A stretch of DNA of 60,937 nucleotides from an uncultured Bacteroidales bacterium (lineage in GTDB: Bacteria > Bacteroidota > Bacteroidia > Bacteroidales > Bacteroidaceae): positions 1-60,937 of the forward strand of contig CADAZW010000006.1 of NCBI GenBank assembly GCA_902792555.1, given 5' to 3'. Positions 1 through 10,300 of the stretch are shown here, in pieces. The position numbers and the translations under genes are program-made. Under the pieces are notes generated by a model. That model had not been told where the DNA came from, ran no database searches, and worked only from the letters and a program-made list of their open reading frames with translations. Within the stretch, counting starts at the first letter, position 1. Every line of letters begins with the position of its first letter.

Positions 1-401
1 AGATGAACAGAATGATGTCTGCATCAATTCTGCCATGGCGAGAAAAGGTGCTTGCGAAGAAACCAACCAATAACCGACGTTTTATTTGAAATTTGAGATT
101 TAGCCAGATCCGGAAGTGGGTAGCAGCGAACACTAATGCCGCAGGCATCGCGAAAAGGCTCTTTCGCAGTCGGCGAAGCCGGAGCGAAACAGGCAAAAGC
201 CTTTGAGAGCGAAACGGCAATCTCACGAATAAAACGGATTGTTTGTGATGATTCACGGTATTTTGTGGTAAAAGACTACGGATCAGACGAACTGTTTTTG
301 ATAATTAGTGGGTGATTGATGGAAATTTGTGCTTGGAACATAAATAGCCGTTAATCACTCATTAATTTTTTGTTAATTATGGTATTAAGCGGAAAAAGTG
401 T
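1..401. other. non-coding region, no gene seen
   Basis: I see no credible coding region here. The stretch around 120-225 is rich in GCGAAGCC/GGAGCGAAAC-like words that partly pair with each other, as structured Bacteroidales spacer repeats do, but no clean terminator or RNA family is recognisable. It precedes the transporter gene. The end of any gene upstream lies outside the window. Confidence 0.5.
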
Positions 402-409
402 TAACTTCG
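402..409 (+). promoter_or_regulatory. possible -7 element for the transporter gene
   Basis: TAACTTCG fits the Bacteroidetes -7 consensus TAnnTTTG with one change and lies 57 nt before the chosen ATG at 466. No convincing -33 element is seen at the expected spacing, so this is a weak call. Confidence 0.3.
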
Positions 410-465
410 CGGCGTGAAGCGTGAAGGTGCGGCTGCCTTGCGCGCGAACATTAATATATTTACCT

Positions 466-2142
466 ATGCAAAACGACTGGCTAAACAATGCGCTCGGCAT
501 GGCCGACGATGTATATGCGCTGCTGCTTATCGCCTTGATCTGCGCCGTGGGCATAAGCCTGGGCAAGATGAAGGTGAAGGGTGTGGGCCTCGGAGTGACC
601 TTTGTATTCTTCACCGGCATACTGGCGGGCCACTGTGGCTTGCATATCGACCCTGTCATCTTGCTGTATGCTATGAACATGGGCTTGGTGCTGTTTATCT
701 ACACCCTGGGCCTGCAGGTGGGTCCGGGCTTTGTGAGCGCCTTCCGCAGCGGCGGCGTGCAGCTCAACCTGCTGGGCCTGGCGCTGGCGGCGGTGGCCAC
801 GCTGATGGCCGTGGCCTGCCACTGGTTGACCGATGTGAGCCTGCCCGACATGATGGGCATACTGTGCGGCGCTACCACCAACACTCCTGCGCTGGGTACC
901 GCTCAGCAGGCTCTGGTGCAGATAGGGCAGGGTGGGGAGGCCTCGTCGATGTCGCTGGGCTGCGCCGTTACCTACCCCCTGGGAGTGGTGGGCGTGATAC
1001 TGGGCTTCATGGTACTCAGGGTGTGGCATATCAAGCGCCGCAATCAGAACAAGGCTGTCGATGACGAGGACAACGAGGAGCCCTTCATAGTCTCCTTCCA
1101 CGTCAAGAATCCCGCCGTGGTGGGCAAGACGCTGAGGCAGGTGGCCGAGCTGACGAAGAACGATTTCGTGGTGTCGCGCCTGTGGCGCAACGGCGAGGTG
1201 CTGCTGCCCGATGCTGCCACGACCCTGCAGGATAACGACCGCATACTGGTCATCAGCAAGCATAAGGACCTGGAGAGGCTGACCATCTTCTTCGGCGAGC
1301 GCGACGAGCGCGACTGGAATAAGGAGGATATCGACTGGAACAAACTCGACTCGCGCCTCATATCGCGCCGCATAGTCATCACTCGCCATGAGATCAACGG
1401 CAAGAAGCTGGGCTCGCTGCATCTGCGCAACCGATTCTCAGTGAACGTGAGTCGCGTCAACCGCGCCGGCATCGACCTGGTGGCTACCCCCGACCTGGTG
1501 CTCAGGATGGGCGACCGCCTGACGGCTATCGGCGAGGAGAAGGCCGTGGAGCACGTGGCCAAGAGCATGGGCAACGTGGTGGCTGACCTTGACGAGCCCA
1601 ACCTGGTGGCTATCTTTGTGGGCCTGATACTGGGTATCGTGCTGGGTGCAGTGCCCATCAGCATTCCCTCGGTGAGCGTGCCCCTGCAGCTCGGCCTGGC
1701 CGGCGGCCCTATCATTGTAGGAATATTGGTGGGAGCCTACGGTCCGCGCCTGCATATGATTACCTACACCACCAGCAGCGTCAATCGCATGTTGCGGGCA
1801 TTGGGTATAGCCGTGTTCCTGGCCTGCCTGGGCCTGCAGGCGGGACCTAGTTTCTTCGACACGGTGGTGAGGGCTGACGGCGCGCTGTGGGTGGTGCTGG
1901 GCTTTTCGATCACGGTGCTGCCCGTGGTGATAGTGGGGTGGCTGTCGGTGAAGTTTACCAAGCTCGACCTGGCCACCGTGGGCGGCATGATATGCGGCAG
2001 CATGGCCAATCCCATGGCCCTGGACTATGTGAACGACACGATGCTCTCCGATCGCGCCTCGGTGGCCTATACCACCGTCTATCCCCTCTGTATGTTTGCC
2101 AGGGTGATAATGGTGCAGATGATCATCGTGCTGCTGATGTAA
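466..2142 (+). CDS. YidE/YbjL-family (AspT-like) putative transporter with RCK_C domains
   Basis: Predicted 558-residue inner-membrane protein of the aspartate:alanine exchanger-like family. It has an N-terminal hydrophobic block (about residues 15-185), a central soluble part with two TrkA_C/RCK_C-like domains (about 205-370), and a second hydrophobic block (about 375-555). Both membrane halves carry the family's glycine-rich LGLQVGP / LGLQAGP motif, showing the internal duplication. The reading frame is open 15 codons further upstream (to 421), but the ATG at 466 is preferred because residues 421-465 read as non-membrane sequence and hydrophobic coding starts just after it. The substrate cannot be told from sequence. 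It stands alone before the tRNA-tuf promoter. Confidence 0.85.
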   Translation: MQNDWLNNALGMADDVYALLLIALICAVGISLGKMKVKGVGLGVTFVFFTGILAGHCGLHIDPVILLYAMNMGLVLFIYTLGLQVGPGFVSAFRSGGVQLNLLGLALAAVATLMAVACHWLTDVSLPDMMGILCGATTNTPALGTAQQALVQIGQGGEASSMSLGCAVTYPLGVVGVILGFMVLRVWHIKRRNQNKAVDDEDNEEPFIVSFHVKNPAVVGKTLRQVAELTKNDFVVSRLWRNGEVLLPDAATTLQDNDRILVISKHKDLERLTIFFGERDERDWNKEDIDWNKLDSRLISRRIVITRHEINGKKLGSLHLRNRFSVNVSRVNRAGIDLVATPDLVLRMGDRLTAIGEEKAVEHVAKSMGNVVADLDEPNLVAIFVGLILGIVLGAVPISIPSVSVPLQLGLAGGPIIVGILVGAYGPRLHMITYTTSSVNRMLRALGIAVFLACLGLQAGPSFFDTVVRADGALWVVLGFSITVLPVVIVGWLSVKFTKLDLATVGGMICGSMANPMALDYVNDTMLSDRASVAYTTVYPLCMFARVIMVQMIIVLLM

Positions 2143-2240
2143 ATAATGGATTGTGTGTGCTTTTTTGCCGTATAAACAGCGTCATTGTGTATCAAAAACG
2201 GCCTAAAACACGTTTTTCCTAAAAAAAGTTGGTCGATTCC

Positions 2241-2272
2241 TTGGTCGGAAAAGAAAAATGTTATTAACTTTG
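2241..2272 (+). promoter_or_regulatory. promoter of the tRNA-tuf operon
   Basis: TTGG (2241-2244), a 20-nt spacer, then TAACTTTG (2265-2272), an excellent match to the Bacteroidetes sigma-ABfr promoter (-33 TTTG/TTGG, -7 TAnnTTTG). It sits 77 nt before the first tRNA. Confidence 0.8.
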
Positions 2273-2348
2273 CACCCGTTTCTTATGCCCTCCCCCTGTT
2301 GCGGCGATGAAAATCAAGGCGCAGAAGCGGAGTGCAGACGAGGCAAAT

Positions 2349-2431
2349 GGGTGTTTTCCAGAGTGGCCAAATGGGGCAGACTGTAAATCTGCTGTCTTTC
2401 GACTTCGGTGGTTCGAATCCATCAGCACCCA
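2349..2431 (+). tRNA. tRNA-Tyr (anticodon GTA)
   Basis: The 7-bp acceptor stem GGGTGTT/AGCACCC, anticodon GTA in the loop CTGTAAATC, T-loop GGTTCGAATCC and a long class II variable arm identify tRNA-Tyr, 83 nt. CCA is not encoded. It is the first gene of the tRNA-tuf transcript. Confidence 0.95.
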
Positions 2432-2501
2432 CACCGCGTTACGGAGGCGGCCGACATCCGATCAGGCATCCATCTTACGCGAGTGGCGCTTGAGAAGAAA
2501 T

Positions 2502-2574
2502 GCGGAAGTAGCTCAGTTGATAGAGCACTAGCCTTCCAAGCTGGGGGTCGCGGGTTTGAGCCCCGTCTTCCGCT
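2502..2574 (+). tRNA. tRNA-Gly (anticodon TCC)
   Basis: Acceptor stem GCGGAAG/CTTCCGC, D-arm AGCTCAGTTGATAGAGC, anticodon loop CTTCCAA giving TCC, and a T-arm with GGTTTGAGCC. Length 73 nt, CCA not encoded. Second tRNA of the cluster upstream of tuf. Confidence 0.95.
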
Positions 2575-2596
2575 CAACAGACGAAAGAAACGGAAT

Positions 2597-2668
<72 letters not shown>

Positions 2669-2701
2669 CAAAGATGAACACACATGTGAGGAGGATGAGA
2701 C

Positions 2702-2727
2702 AGAGAGGCTTGGTTACCTCTCTTTTT
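2702..2727 (+). terminator. intrinsic terminator/attenuator before tuf
   Basis: A perfect 7-bp stem AGAGAGG/CCTCTCT with an 8-nt loop runs into five T residues. It lies between tRNA-Thr and tuf with no strong promoter between it and tuf, so it probably lets only part of the tRNA transcripts continue into tuf. Confidence 0.7.
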
Positions 2728-2779
2728 AATCAGAAATAATCACGACACGACATTTTACATTATAAATACCTATTAAATT

Positions 2780-3982
2780 ATGGCAAAAGAAACGTTCGTA
2801 CGTACCAAACCGCATGTAAACATTGGTACCATTGGTCATGTTGACCACGGTAAGACCACTCTTACCGCCGCCATCACTACCGTGCTGGCAAAGCAGGGTC
2901 TGTCAGAGGTTAAGTCCTTCGACCAGATCGATAACGCCCCCGAGGAAAAGGAGCGTGGTATTACTATTAACACCGCTCACGTAGAGTATGAGACCGCCAA
3001 GCGTCACTATGCTCACGTTGACTGCCCGGGACACGCCGACTATGTAAAGAACATGGTTACCGGTGCTGCCCAGATGGACGGTGCTATCATCGTTGTTGCT
3101 GCTACTGATGGTCCTATGCCTCAGACCCGTGAGCACATCCTTCTCGCCCGTCAGGTGAACGTGCCTCGCCTCGTTGTATTCCTCAACAAGTGCGACATGG
3201 TTGATGATGAGGAGATGCTTGAGCTCGTAGAGATGGAGGTTAAGGAGCTGCTCGAGGCTTATGACTTTGAGGAGGATACTCCCGTTATCCGCGGTTCTGC
3301 CCTCGGCGCCCTCAATGGCGTTAAGGAGTGGGAAGACAAGGTTATGGAGCTCATGGACGCTTGCGACAACTGGATTCAGGAGCCCGTCCGCGACAAGGAT
3401 AAGCCCTTCCTGATGCCTGTTGAAGACGTCTTCTCCATCACTGAAGACGTCTTCTCCATCACTGGTCGTGGTACCGTAGCAACTGGTCGTATTGAAACTG
3501 GCCGCGTAAAGGTTGGTGACGATGTACAGATTCTCGGTCTTGGTGAGGATAAGAAGTCTGTTGTTACCGGTGTTGAGATGTTCCGCAAGATTCTCGACGA
3601 AGGTGAGGCTGGCGACAATGTAGGTCTGCTGCTCCGCGGTATCGACAAGAATGAGGTTAAGCGTGGTATGGTAATCACTCACCCGGGTGTTATCCAGCCG
3701 CACAAGAAGTTTAAGGCTTCCATCTACGTCCTGAAGAAGGAAGAGGGTGGCCGCCACACTCCGTTCGGCAACAAGTATCGTCCTCAGTTCTATCTCCGCA
3801 CCATGGACTGCACCGGTGAGATTTCTCTCCCCGAGGGTACCGATATGGTAATGCCTGGCGATAACGTAGAGATCACCGTAGAGCTTATCTACGCCGTTGC
3901 TCTCAACGTAGGTCTGCGCTTCGCTATCCGTGAGGGTGGCCGCACCGTTGGCTCTGGCCAGATCACCGAGATTCTCGACTAA
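2780..3982 (+). CDS. tuf: elongation factor Tu, with a 7-residue tandem duplication
   Basis: EF-Tu, the GTPase that carries aminoacyl-tRNA to the ribosome. The G-domain motifs are intact: GHVDHGKT (19-26), DCPGH (81-85) and NKCD (136-139). Domains II and III follow. The protein is 400 residues instead of the family's usual 393-395 because EDVFSIT occurs twice in a row (215-221 and 222-228), just after the domain I/II linker and before the GRGTVATGR strand of domain II. The duplication is exact at the DNA level (21 bp) and stays in frame. Everything else looks like a normal Bacteroidales EF-Tu. The gene lies in the classic order tRNAs-tuf-tRNA-Trp-secE-nusG. Only one tuf copy is in this window. 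Confidence 0.97.
   Translation: MAKETFVRTKPHVNIGTIGHVDHGKTTLTAAITTVLAKQGLSEVKSFDQIDNAPEEKERGITINTAHVEYETAKRHYAHVDCPGHADYVKNMVTGAAQMDGAIIVVAATDGPMPQTREHILLARQVNVPRLVVFLNKCDMVDDEEMLELVEMEVKELLEAYDFEEDTPVIRGSALGALNGVKEWEDKVMELMDACDNWIQEPVRDKDKPFLMPVEDVFSITEDVFSITGRGTVATGRIETGRVKVGDDVQILGLGEDKKSVVTGVEMFRKILDEGEAGDNVGLLLRGIDKNEVKRGMVITHPGVIQPHKKFKASIYVLKKEEGGRHTPFGNKYRPQFYLRTMDCTGEISLPEGTDMVMPGDNVEITVELIYAVALNVGLRFAIREGGRTVGSGQITEILD
3422..3463 (+). repeat. perfect 21-bp tandem duplication inside tuf
   Basis: Unit 3422-3442 is repeated exactly at 3443-3463, adding seven codons (EDVFSIT). Each unit contains the 12-bp palindrome GAAGACGTCTTC. The two copies have no base difference, so the event is recent or an assembly product. 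Confidence 0.95.
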
Positions 3983-4022
3983 TACCGACAAAGATTAGTT
4001 ATTAGAGATAACTCAGAGAATA

Positions 4023-4058
4023 GGTCCTTGCGCAGTGGGTTGACCTTGTGCAAGGACC
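4023..4058 (+). promoter_or_regulatory. long hairpin between tuf and tRNA-Trp
   Basis: Arms 4023-4034 and 4047-4058 pair over 12 bp (GGTCCTTGCGCA with TGTGCAAGGACC, one G-U) around a 12-nt loop, ending 6 nt before tRNA-Trp. No T-run follows, so it is more likely an RNA processing signal for releasing the tRNA, or an mRNA-end stabiliser, than a terminator. Confidence 0.55.
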
Positions 4059-4064
4059 AAATTT

Positions 4065-4137
4065 ACGGGAATAGCTCAGTTGGTAGAGCACTGGTCTCCA
4101 AAACCAGGTGTCGGGAGTTCGAGCCTCTCTTCCCGTG
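4065..4137 (+). tRNA. tRNA-Trp (anticodon CCA)
   Basis: Acceptor stem ACGGGAA/TTCCCGT, D-arm AGCTCAGTTGGTAGAGC, anticodon CCA in loop CTCCAAA, and a T-arm with GAGTTCGAGCC. Length 73 nt, CCA not encoded. It sits between tuf and secE, as in many bacteria. Confidence 0.95.
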
Positions 4138-4153
4138 CAAAATCAGATAGAGT

Positions 4154-4345
4154 ATGTTTAAGAAATTGATTACATATTGCAAGAATTCTTACGAAGAATT
4201 AGCCCATAAGACAACTTGGCCCTCTCGCAAGGACTTGACCCACAGTGCTCTGATTGTTTTAACAGCTTCCATCATCATTGCTCTTGTGGTGTTTGCCATG
4301 GACAAAATCTTCCAGTTTGTCATGACCACGGTTTACCCGGGTTAA
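4154..4345 (+). CDS. secE: preprotein translocase subunit SecE
   Basis: Short SecE (63 residues) of the SecYEG channel in the inner membrane. It has the conserved amphipathic part with the EELAHKTTWPSRKDL signature (residues 14-28) followed by one membrane span (about 33-55), which is the minimal single-span form. It starts 17 nt after tRNA-Trp and is followed by nusG 26 nt later. Confidence 0.95.
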   Translation: MFKKLITYCKNSYEELAHKTTWPSRKDLTHSALIVLTASIIIALVVFAMDKIFQFVMTTVYPG

Positions 4346-4371
4346 GTAACCTGTAAAAACAGAATCGCACC

Positions 4372-4968
4372 ATGGCTGAAATGAAATGGTATGTGCTTCG
4401 TGCAATTACAGGCAAGGAAACCAAGGTAAAGGAATACATCGATGCTGCCGTAAACAACGATGTGTTTGCTGGTCGTGTAGGACAAACCCTGGTGCCTATG
4501 GAGAAGGTTGTGCAGGTACGCAACGGCAAGCGCGTAGTCACTGACCACGTGCTTTTCTCCGGCTATGTATATGTGCAGGCTGCCACCGTTACCACCGACA
4601 AGGAGGTTTCCACTCCTCAGGGTAAGGTGATTAAGCCTGTCACCACCATAGTCGGCGACATTGCCTACCGGCTGCGCAACATCCCCAACGTAATAGGCAT
4701 ACTTGGCGGAATGGACCATCCGGCTCCCGTACGCCAGGCAGAGATTGACCGTCTCCTCGGCGCTGCTAAGCAGCAGGATATAGATGTTGAGGCATCGGTA
4801 TCCTTCTTGGCAGGCGAGCAGGTTAAGGTTACTGAGGGACCGTTCAGCACCTTCAACGGTGTTGTCAGCGAAGTCAACAACGAGCGCAAGAAGCTGACGG
4901 TTCTCGTAAAGGTTTTCGGTCGCGAGACGGCCTTGAATCTTGGATTTGGGCAAGTGGAGAAGATCTGA
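4372..4968 (+). CDS. nusG: transcription termination/antitermination factor NusG
   Basis: NusG, 198 residues. The N-terminal NGN domain starts MKWYVLRAITGKE and binds the RNA polymerase clamp. The C-terminal KOW domain is visible as the GEQVKVTEGPFSTFNG segment followed by the NERKKLTVLVKVFGRE strand. Between them lies the extended loop (about 85-105) seen in Bacteroidales NusG. It lies between secE and rplK, the usual order. Confidence 0.96.
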   Translation: MAEMKWYVLRAITGKETKVKEYIDAAVNNDVFAGRVGQTLVPMEKVVQVRNGKRVVTDHVLFSGYVYVQAATVTTDKEVSTPQGKVIKPVTTIVGDIAYRLRNIPNVIGILGGMDHPAPVRQAEIDRLLGAAKQQDIDVEASVSFLAGEQVKVTEGPFSTFNGVVSEVNNERKKLTVLVKVFGRETALNLGFGQVEKI

Positions 4969-5026
4969 CCTCGTATTGTTACGGACGAAGCCGGAGAATC
5001 TCAAAACAATTTAAATAATTAAAACA

Positions 5027-5470
5027 ATGGCTAAAGAAGTTGCTGGAATAATCAAATTACAGATTAAAGGCGGCGCAGCCAATCCTTCACCTCCCGTTGG
5101 TCCGGCCCTTGGTTCAAAGGGTCTGAACATCATGGACTTCTGCAAGCAGTTTAATGCTTTAACGCAGGCCAAGGCAGGAAAGGTGTTGCCTGTTGTCATC
5201 TCTTATTATGATGATAAGAGCTTTACATTTGTCATTAAGACTCCTCCTGCAGCAGTACAGCTCCTTGAAGCTTCCAAGGCAAAGGGCGGCTCTCCCGAGC
5301 CCAACCGCAAGAAGGTTGCCTCTGTCACTTGGGATCAGGTGAAGGCTATCGCTGAAGACAAGATGCCCGATCTCAACTGCTTCACCGTAGAGAGCGCCAT
5401 GCGCCTCATTGCTGGCACTGCACGCAGTATGGGTATTACTGTAACCGGGGAATTTCCCGCAAACGACTAA
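5027..5470 (+). CDS. rplK: 50S ribosomal protein L11
   Basis: L11, 147 residues, full length. The N-terminal domain carries the proline-rich [11 protein letters not shown] segment that interacts with factors and thiostrepton-type drugs. The C-terminal rRNA-binding domain ends in the typical [12 protein letters not shown] stretch. It binds the GTPase-associated centre of 23S rRNA and forms the stalk base with L10 and L12, encoded downstream. Starts 58 nt after nusG; rplA follows 11 nt later, so the two are co-translated. Confidence 0.97.
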   Translation: MAKEVAGIIKLQIKGGAANPSPPVGPALGSKGLNIMDFCKQFNALTQAKAGKVLPVVISYYDDKSFTFVIKTPPAAVQLLEASKAKGGSPEPNRKKVASVTWDQVKAIAEDKMPDLNCFTVESAMRLIAGTARSMGITVTGEFPAND

Positions 5471-5481
5471 ATCTTCAAACA

Positions 5482-6177
5482 ATGAGTAAACTTACTAAAA
5501 ACCAGAAGTTGACCGCCGGGAAGATTGAAGCAGGAAAGGCCTACACTCTAGCAGAAGCATCTGCTCTCCTCAAGGAGATCACCACTACCAAGTTTGATGC
5601 CTCTGTAGATATGGATATCCGTTTGGGCGTTGACCCACGCAAAGCAAACCAGATGGTTCGCGGTGTGTGCACCTTGCCAAATGGTACCGGTAAGACTGTT
5701 CGAGTATTGGTTCTGTGTACTCCCGACAAGGAGGCAGAGGCTAAGGAAGCCGGTGCCGACTATGTAGGTCTTGACGAGTATATCGATAAGATCAAGGGCG
5801 GCTGGACCGATATTGATGTAGTTATCACAATGCCTGCTGTAATGGGCAAGCTTGGTCCCTTGGGCCGCGTGCTTGGTCCCCGCGGTTTGATGCCAAACCC
5901 GAAGAGCGGAACTGTGACTATGGATGTTGCCAAGGCTGTTACTGAGGTAAAGGCCGGTAAGATAGACTTCAAGGTTGACAAGAGCGGTATCGTTCACGCC
6001 TCCATCGGCAAGATCTCTTTTGATCCTCAGAAGATTGCCGAGAATGCCAGCGCGTTCATTACCACTATCAACAAGCTGAAGCCGGCCACGGCCAAGGGCA
6101 CATATATGAAGAGCGTTTTCATCTCAACCACTATGAGCCGCGGTATCAAGGTTGATCCCAAATCCATCATAGAATAA
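5482..6177 (+). CDS. rplA: 50S ribosomal protein L1
   Basis: L1, 231 residues, full length. The [13 protein letters not shown] region marks the conserved rRNA-binding segment that controls the mobile L1 stalk at the E site. In other bacteria L1 represses translation of its own rplK-rplA mRNA; the short spacer before rplK leaves little room for a separate leader and I cannot point to the binding site. rplJ starts 12 nt downstream. Confidence 0.97.
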   Translation: MSKLTKNQKLTAGKIEAGKAYTLAEASALLKEITTTKFDASVDMDIRLGVDPRKANQMVRGVCTLPNGTGKTVRVLVLCTPDKEAEAKEAGADYVGLDEYIDKIKGGWTDIDVVITMPAVMGKLGPLGRVLGPRGLMPNPKSGTVTMDVAKAVTEVKAGKIDFKVDKSGIVHASIGKISFDPQKIAENASAFITTINKLKPATAKGTYMKSVFISTTMSRGIKVDPKSIIE

Positions 6178-6189
6178 TCCTGAGTAATC

Positions 6190-6702
6190 ATGAGAAAAGA
6201 AGATAAAAACGTTGTTATAGCCAATTTGGGTGAGCTGCTGCAGAAGTATCCTCATTTCTACCTGGTAGATACCGAGGGTCTTAATGCAGAGCAGACCACT
6301 GCACTGCGTCGCCTCTGCTTCAAGCAGAAGATCAAGATGGTGACCGTGAAGAACACCCTGTTCCAGAAGGCTCTTGACGCTGCAGAGGTTGATTTCACTC
6401 CGCTGTACGATTCTCTGAAGGGCACCACCTCCGTACTGTTTACCGAGGTAGCCAACGTACCCGGCAAGATGCTCCAGAAGAATCCCAAGTCAGGCATCAA
6501 GGCCCTCAAGGCAGCCTATGCAGAGGGTGGTTTCTACGGCGGCGACCAGCTGGCCGACCTTGCCTCTCTCAAGAGCAAGGAGGAGCTCGTGGCCGATGTT
6601 GTGGCTCTGCTGCAATCTCCTATCAAGAATGTCATGTCCGCACTCCAGTCTGGAGGCAACAACATTCATGGTGTCCTAAAGACTTTGAGCGAGCGTTCCT
6701 AA
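6190..6702 (+). CDS. rplJ: 50S ribosomal protein L10
   Basis: L10, 170 residues, which anchors L12 dimers to the ribosome stalk base. The N-terminal rRNA-binding domain (about 1-130) includes the LRRLCFKQKIKMVTVKNTL segment. The C-terminal helix (about 140-170) is the L12 binding platform. Only 12 nt separate it from rplA, so the E. coli-type L10 leader is not present in its usual place. rplL follows after 66 nt. Confidence 0.95.
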   Translation: MRKEDKNVVIANLGELLQKYPHFYLVDTEGLNAEQTTALRRLCFKQKIKMVTVKNTLFQKALDAAEVDFTPLYDSLKGTTSVLFTEVANVPGKMLQKNPKSGIKALKAAYAEGGFYGGDQLADLASLKSKEELVADVVALLQSPIKNVMSALQSGGNNIHGVLKTLSERS

Positions 6703-6768
6703 TGGGGATCGTTGCTTAGAGCACAGTTTTAATCAATTACAGTATAAACAATTAAATTTGAAATAAAA

Positions 6769-7149
6769 ATGGCAGACATTAAAGCTATTGCCGAAACTTT
6801 AGTAGGCTTGACAGTAAAGGAAGTTAATGAGTTGATCACCGAACTCAAGGAAGTTCACGGAATTGAGCCCGCTGCAGCTGCTGTTGCTGTTGCCGGTCCC
6901 GCCGCTGGTGGCGCTGCTGCTGAGGCAGCTGAGGAGAAGACCTCCTTCGACGTTGTATTGAAGAGTGCAGGTGCTGCTAAGCTCCAGGTCGTTAAGGCCG
7001 TTAAGGAGGCTTGCGGTCTTGGCCTGAAGGAAGCTAAGGAGCTCGTTGACGCTGCTCCCAAGGCTGTGAAGGAAGGCGTTTCCAAGGACGACGCTGAGGC
7101 TCTGAAGAAGGCTATCGAAGAGGCCGGCGGCGAGGTGGAGATCAAGTAA
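6769..7149 (+). CDS. rplL: 50S ribosomal protein L7/L12
   Basis: L12, 126 residues. The N-terminal dimerisation helices (1-32) are followed by an alanine- and glycine-rich hinge (about 35-58) and the C-terminal factor-binding domain with the [19 protein letters not shown] motif. It recruits translational GTPases such as EF-Tu. A hairpin terminator sits 30 nt after the stop, separating it from rpoBC. Confidence 0.97.
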   Translation: MADIKAIAETLVGLTVKEVNELITELKEVHGIEPAAAAVAVAGPAAGGAAAEAAEEKTSFDVVLKSAGAAKLQVVKAVKEACGLGLKEAKELVDAAPKAVKEGVSKDDAEALKKAIEEAGGEVEIK

Positions 7150-7178
7150 TCCCAACTCTGACTTAACACAGACACAGT

Positions 7179-7216
7179 GGTTAAGAATCCTCTGGTAGGG
7201 GGTTCTTAACCTTTTT
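7179..7216 (+). terminator. attenuator between rplL and rpoB
   Basis: A 9-bp perfect stem GGTTAAGAA/TTCTTAACC (7179-7187 and 7203-7211) runs into TTTTT. An outer pairing GACACA (7171-7176)/TGTGTC (7216-7221) can enclose it, giving two possible folds. I see no strong promoter in the 108 nt before rpoB, so this should act as a partial terminator that keeps RNA polymerase subunits below ribosomal proteins. Confidence 0.75.
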
Positions 7217-7324
7217 GTGTCACAAAGCCTGCATCTGCCCTGGCAGGCAGAAACAACAACAGGGTTATCTAACCGCTAAGATTTTTCTTATATAATAAAA
7301 GTATAACGACAACACACGCGTTTT

Positions 7325-10300
7325 ATGTCACAGATTATCAATGACAGAATAAACTTTGCGTCCATCAGGAAGCCGATGCCTTATCCCGACTTTCTCGACG
7401 TGCAGTTGAAGTCCTTCAGGGATTTCTTTCAATTGGACACCCCGCCCGAGTTGCGAAAGAATGATGGGCTCTACAAGGTCTTTGCAGAGAATTTCCCCAT
7501 CACCGACACCCGCAACAATTTCGTGCTGGAATTCCTGGACTACTATATCGACCCCCCTCGCTACAGCATCGAGGAGTGCCTCATCCACGGGTTGACCTAC
7601 AGCGTGCCCCTTAAGGCTAAGCTCAAGCTCTACTGCACCGACCCTGACCATGAGGATTTCGACACCAAGGTACAGGACGTATTTCTTGGTCCCATCCCCT
7701 ACATGACAGATAATGGCACCTTTATCATCAATGGTGCCGAGCGTGTTGTCGTTTCCCAGCTTCACCGTTCGCCCGGTGTGTTCTTCGGCTCCTCCATACA
7801 CTCCAACGGCACCCAGCTCTACTCTGCCCGCATCATCCCCTTCAAGGGCTCGTGGATAGAGTTTGCTACCGACATCAACAACGTGATGTACGCTTACATC
7901 GACCGTAAGAAGAAGCTGCCCGTTACCACTCTGCTCCGTGCCATCGGCTTTGAGAGCGATAAGGACATTCTCGACATCTTCGACTTGGCCGAGGAGATTA
8001 AGGTCAGCAAGGCTGCCCTCAAGCGTTATGCCGGCAAGAAGCTGGCCTCCCGCGTGCTCAGGAGCTGGTCGGAGGACTATGTTGATGAGGATACCGGCGA
8101 AGTAGTCTCCATCGAGCGCAACGAGGTGCTCGTGGAGCGCGAGACAGTGCTCGACGATGAGGTGGCTGAAAAGATATTGGAAAGCGGCACCAAGAAGATC
8201 CTCATCCACAGGGAGGATGAGTCGTCCACCGACTACTCCATCATCTTCAACACTCTCCAGAAGGACACCAGCAACTCCGAGATCGAGGCCATCGTGACTG
8301 TCTATCGTTCTCTGCGCAATGCAGATCCCGCCGATGATGCCAGTGCCCGTGAGGTAATCAACAACCTCTTCTTCTCTGACCGTCGCTACGACCTTGGCGA
8401 GGTAGGCCGCTACCGTATCAACAATAAGCTCGGTCTCACCACAGACATGAGTGTTCGCGTGCTTACCAAGGAGGATATCATAGAGATCATCAAGTACCTC
8501 ATCCAGCTCATTAACGCCAAGGCTCAGTTGGACGATATCGACCATCTGAGCAACCGCCGCGTGCGCACCGTCGGTGAGCAGCTGGCCAACCAGTTCTCCA
8601 TCGGCTTGGCCAGGATGAGCCGCACAATCCGTGAGCGCATGAATGTGCGCGACTATGAGGTATTTTCACCTACTGACCTTATTAATGCCAAGACCGTTTC
8701 GTCTGTCATCAACTCCTTCTTCGGCGCCAACCCGCTGTCGCAGTTTATGGACCAGACTAACCCCCTGGCAGAGGTCACCCACAAGCGTCGTCTCTCCGCC
8801 CTCGGCCCTGGCGGTCTAACCCGTGACCGTGCCGGTTTCGAGGTGCGCGACGTTCACTATACCCACTACGGCCGCCTTTGCCCCATTGAGTCGCCTGAAG
8901 GCCCCAACATCGGTCTTATCTCGTCGCTGTGCGTCTATGCCAAGATCAATGACCTCGGCTTTATCGAGACCCCCTACCGCAAGGTGGAGAACTCCGTAGT
9001 CAACCTCAATAATGAAGATATTGTCTATCTCTCTGCTGAGGAAGAGAATCAGAAGATTATAGCTCAGGGCAATGCTCCGCTCAACGAGGACGGCTCTTTC
9101 ATCCGTAAGACCGTTAAATGCCGTCAGGATGCCGATTATCCCGTGGTGGCTCCGTCGGAGGTAGAGTTGATGGATGTTGCTCCGCAGCAGATAGCCTCAA
9201 TAGCTGCAGCTCTCATCCCATTCCTGGAGCACGATGATGCTCACCGTGCGCTGATGGGCTCTAACATGATGCGTCAGGCTGTGCCTCTCATCACCACCGA
9301 GCAGCCCATCGTGGGCACCGGCATTGAGAAGCAGGTGTGCGAGGATTCCCGCACCATGATCACCGCCGAGGGCGACGGAGTGATTGACTATGTCGATGCC
9401 TCCAAGATCGTTATCCGCTATGACCGTACCGAGGACGAGGACTTCGTCAGCTTCGACAGTGCCGTTAAGGAGTACAAGCTGCCCAAGTTCCGCCGCACCA
9501 ACCAGAATATGACCATTGACCTCCGCCCCATCTGCAAGAAGGGCGACAAGGTCAAGGCTGGTGATATCCTGACCGAGGGCTATGCCACCTCCAACGGCGA
9601 GCTGGCCCTGGGCCGCAACCTGCTCGTGGCCTACATGCCCTGGAAGGGTTACAACTATGAGGATGCTATCGTGCTCAATGAGCGCCTCGTCCGCGAGGAT
9701 GTGCTCACCTCTGTCCATGTTGATGAGTATTCGCTGGCTGTCCGCGAGACCAAGCGCGGCCAGGAGGAGTTCACTGCCGACATTCCCAACGTTAGCGAAG
9801 AGGCCACCAAGGACCTTGACGAGAACGGCGTAGTACGTATCGGCGTACGCGTAGAACCGGGCGATATCCTCATCGGTAAGATCACCCCCAAGGGTGAGAG
9901 TGATCCCTCGCCCGAGGAGAAGCTGCTCCGCGCCATCTTCGGCGACCGTGCCGGCGATGTCAAGGACGCCTCCCTCAAGGCCAACCCCTCCCTCTCCGGC
10001 GTCATCATCGACAAGCGCATGTTTGCCCGTGCCCAGAAGACCCGCAATTCGCGTGCTGAGGACAAGAAGAAGCTGCAGGCCATACAGGAGCGCTTCGACA
10101 CCGAGGTAGCCGAGCTTAAGAAGATTCTCATTTCCAAGCTCCTTGTGCTCACCAAGGACAAGACCTCCGTAGGCGTTAAGAATAACCTGGGCGAGGTGGC
10201 CATCTCCAAGGGTGCCAAGTTCACCGAGGCAGTGCTCAGTATGATTGACTACTCCTCCATCCAGCTCAGCAAGTGGACCAACGATGCCCATATCAACGGT

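Noticed and set aside
6178..6189. L10 leader for autoregulation of rplJL
   Set aside because: Only 12 nt separate rplA and rplJ, too short for the known leader; a site inside rplA cannot be ruled out but I see none.
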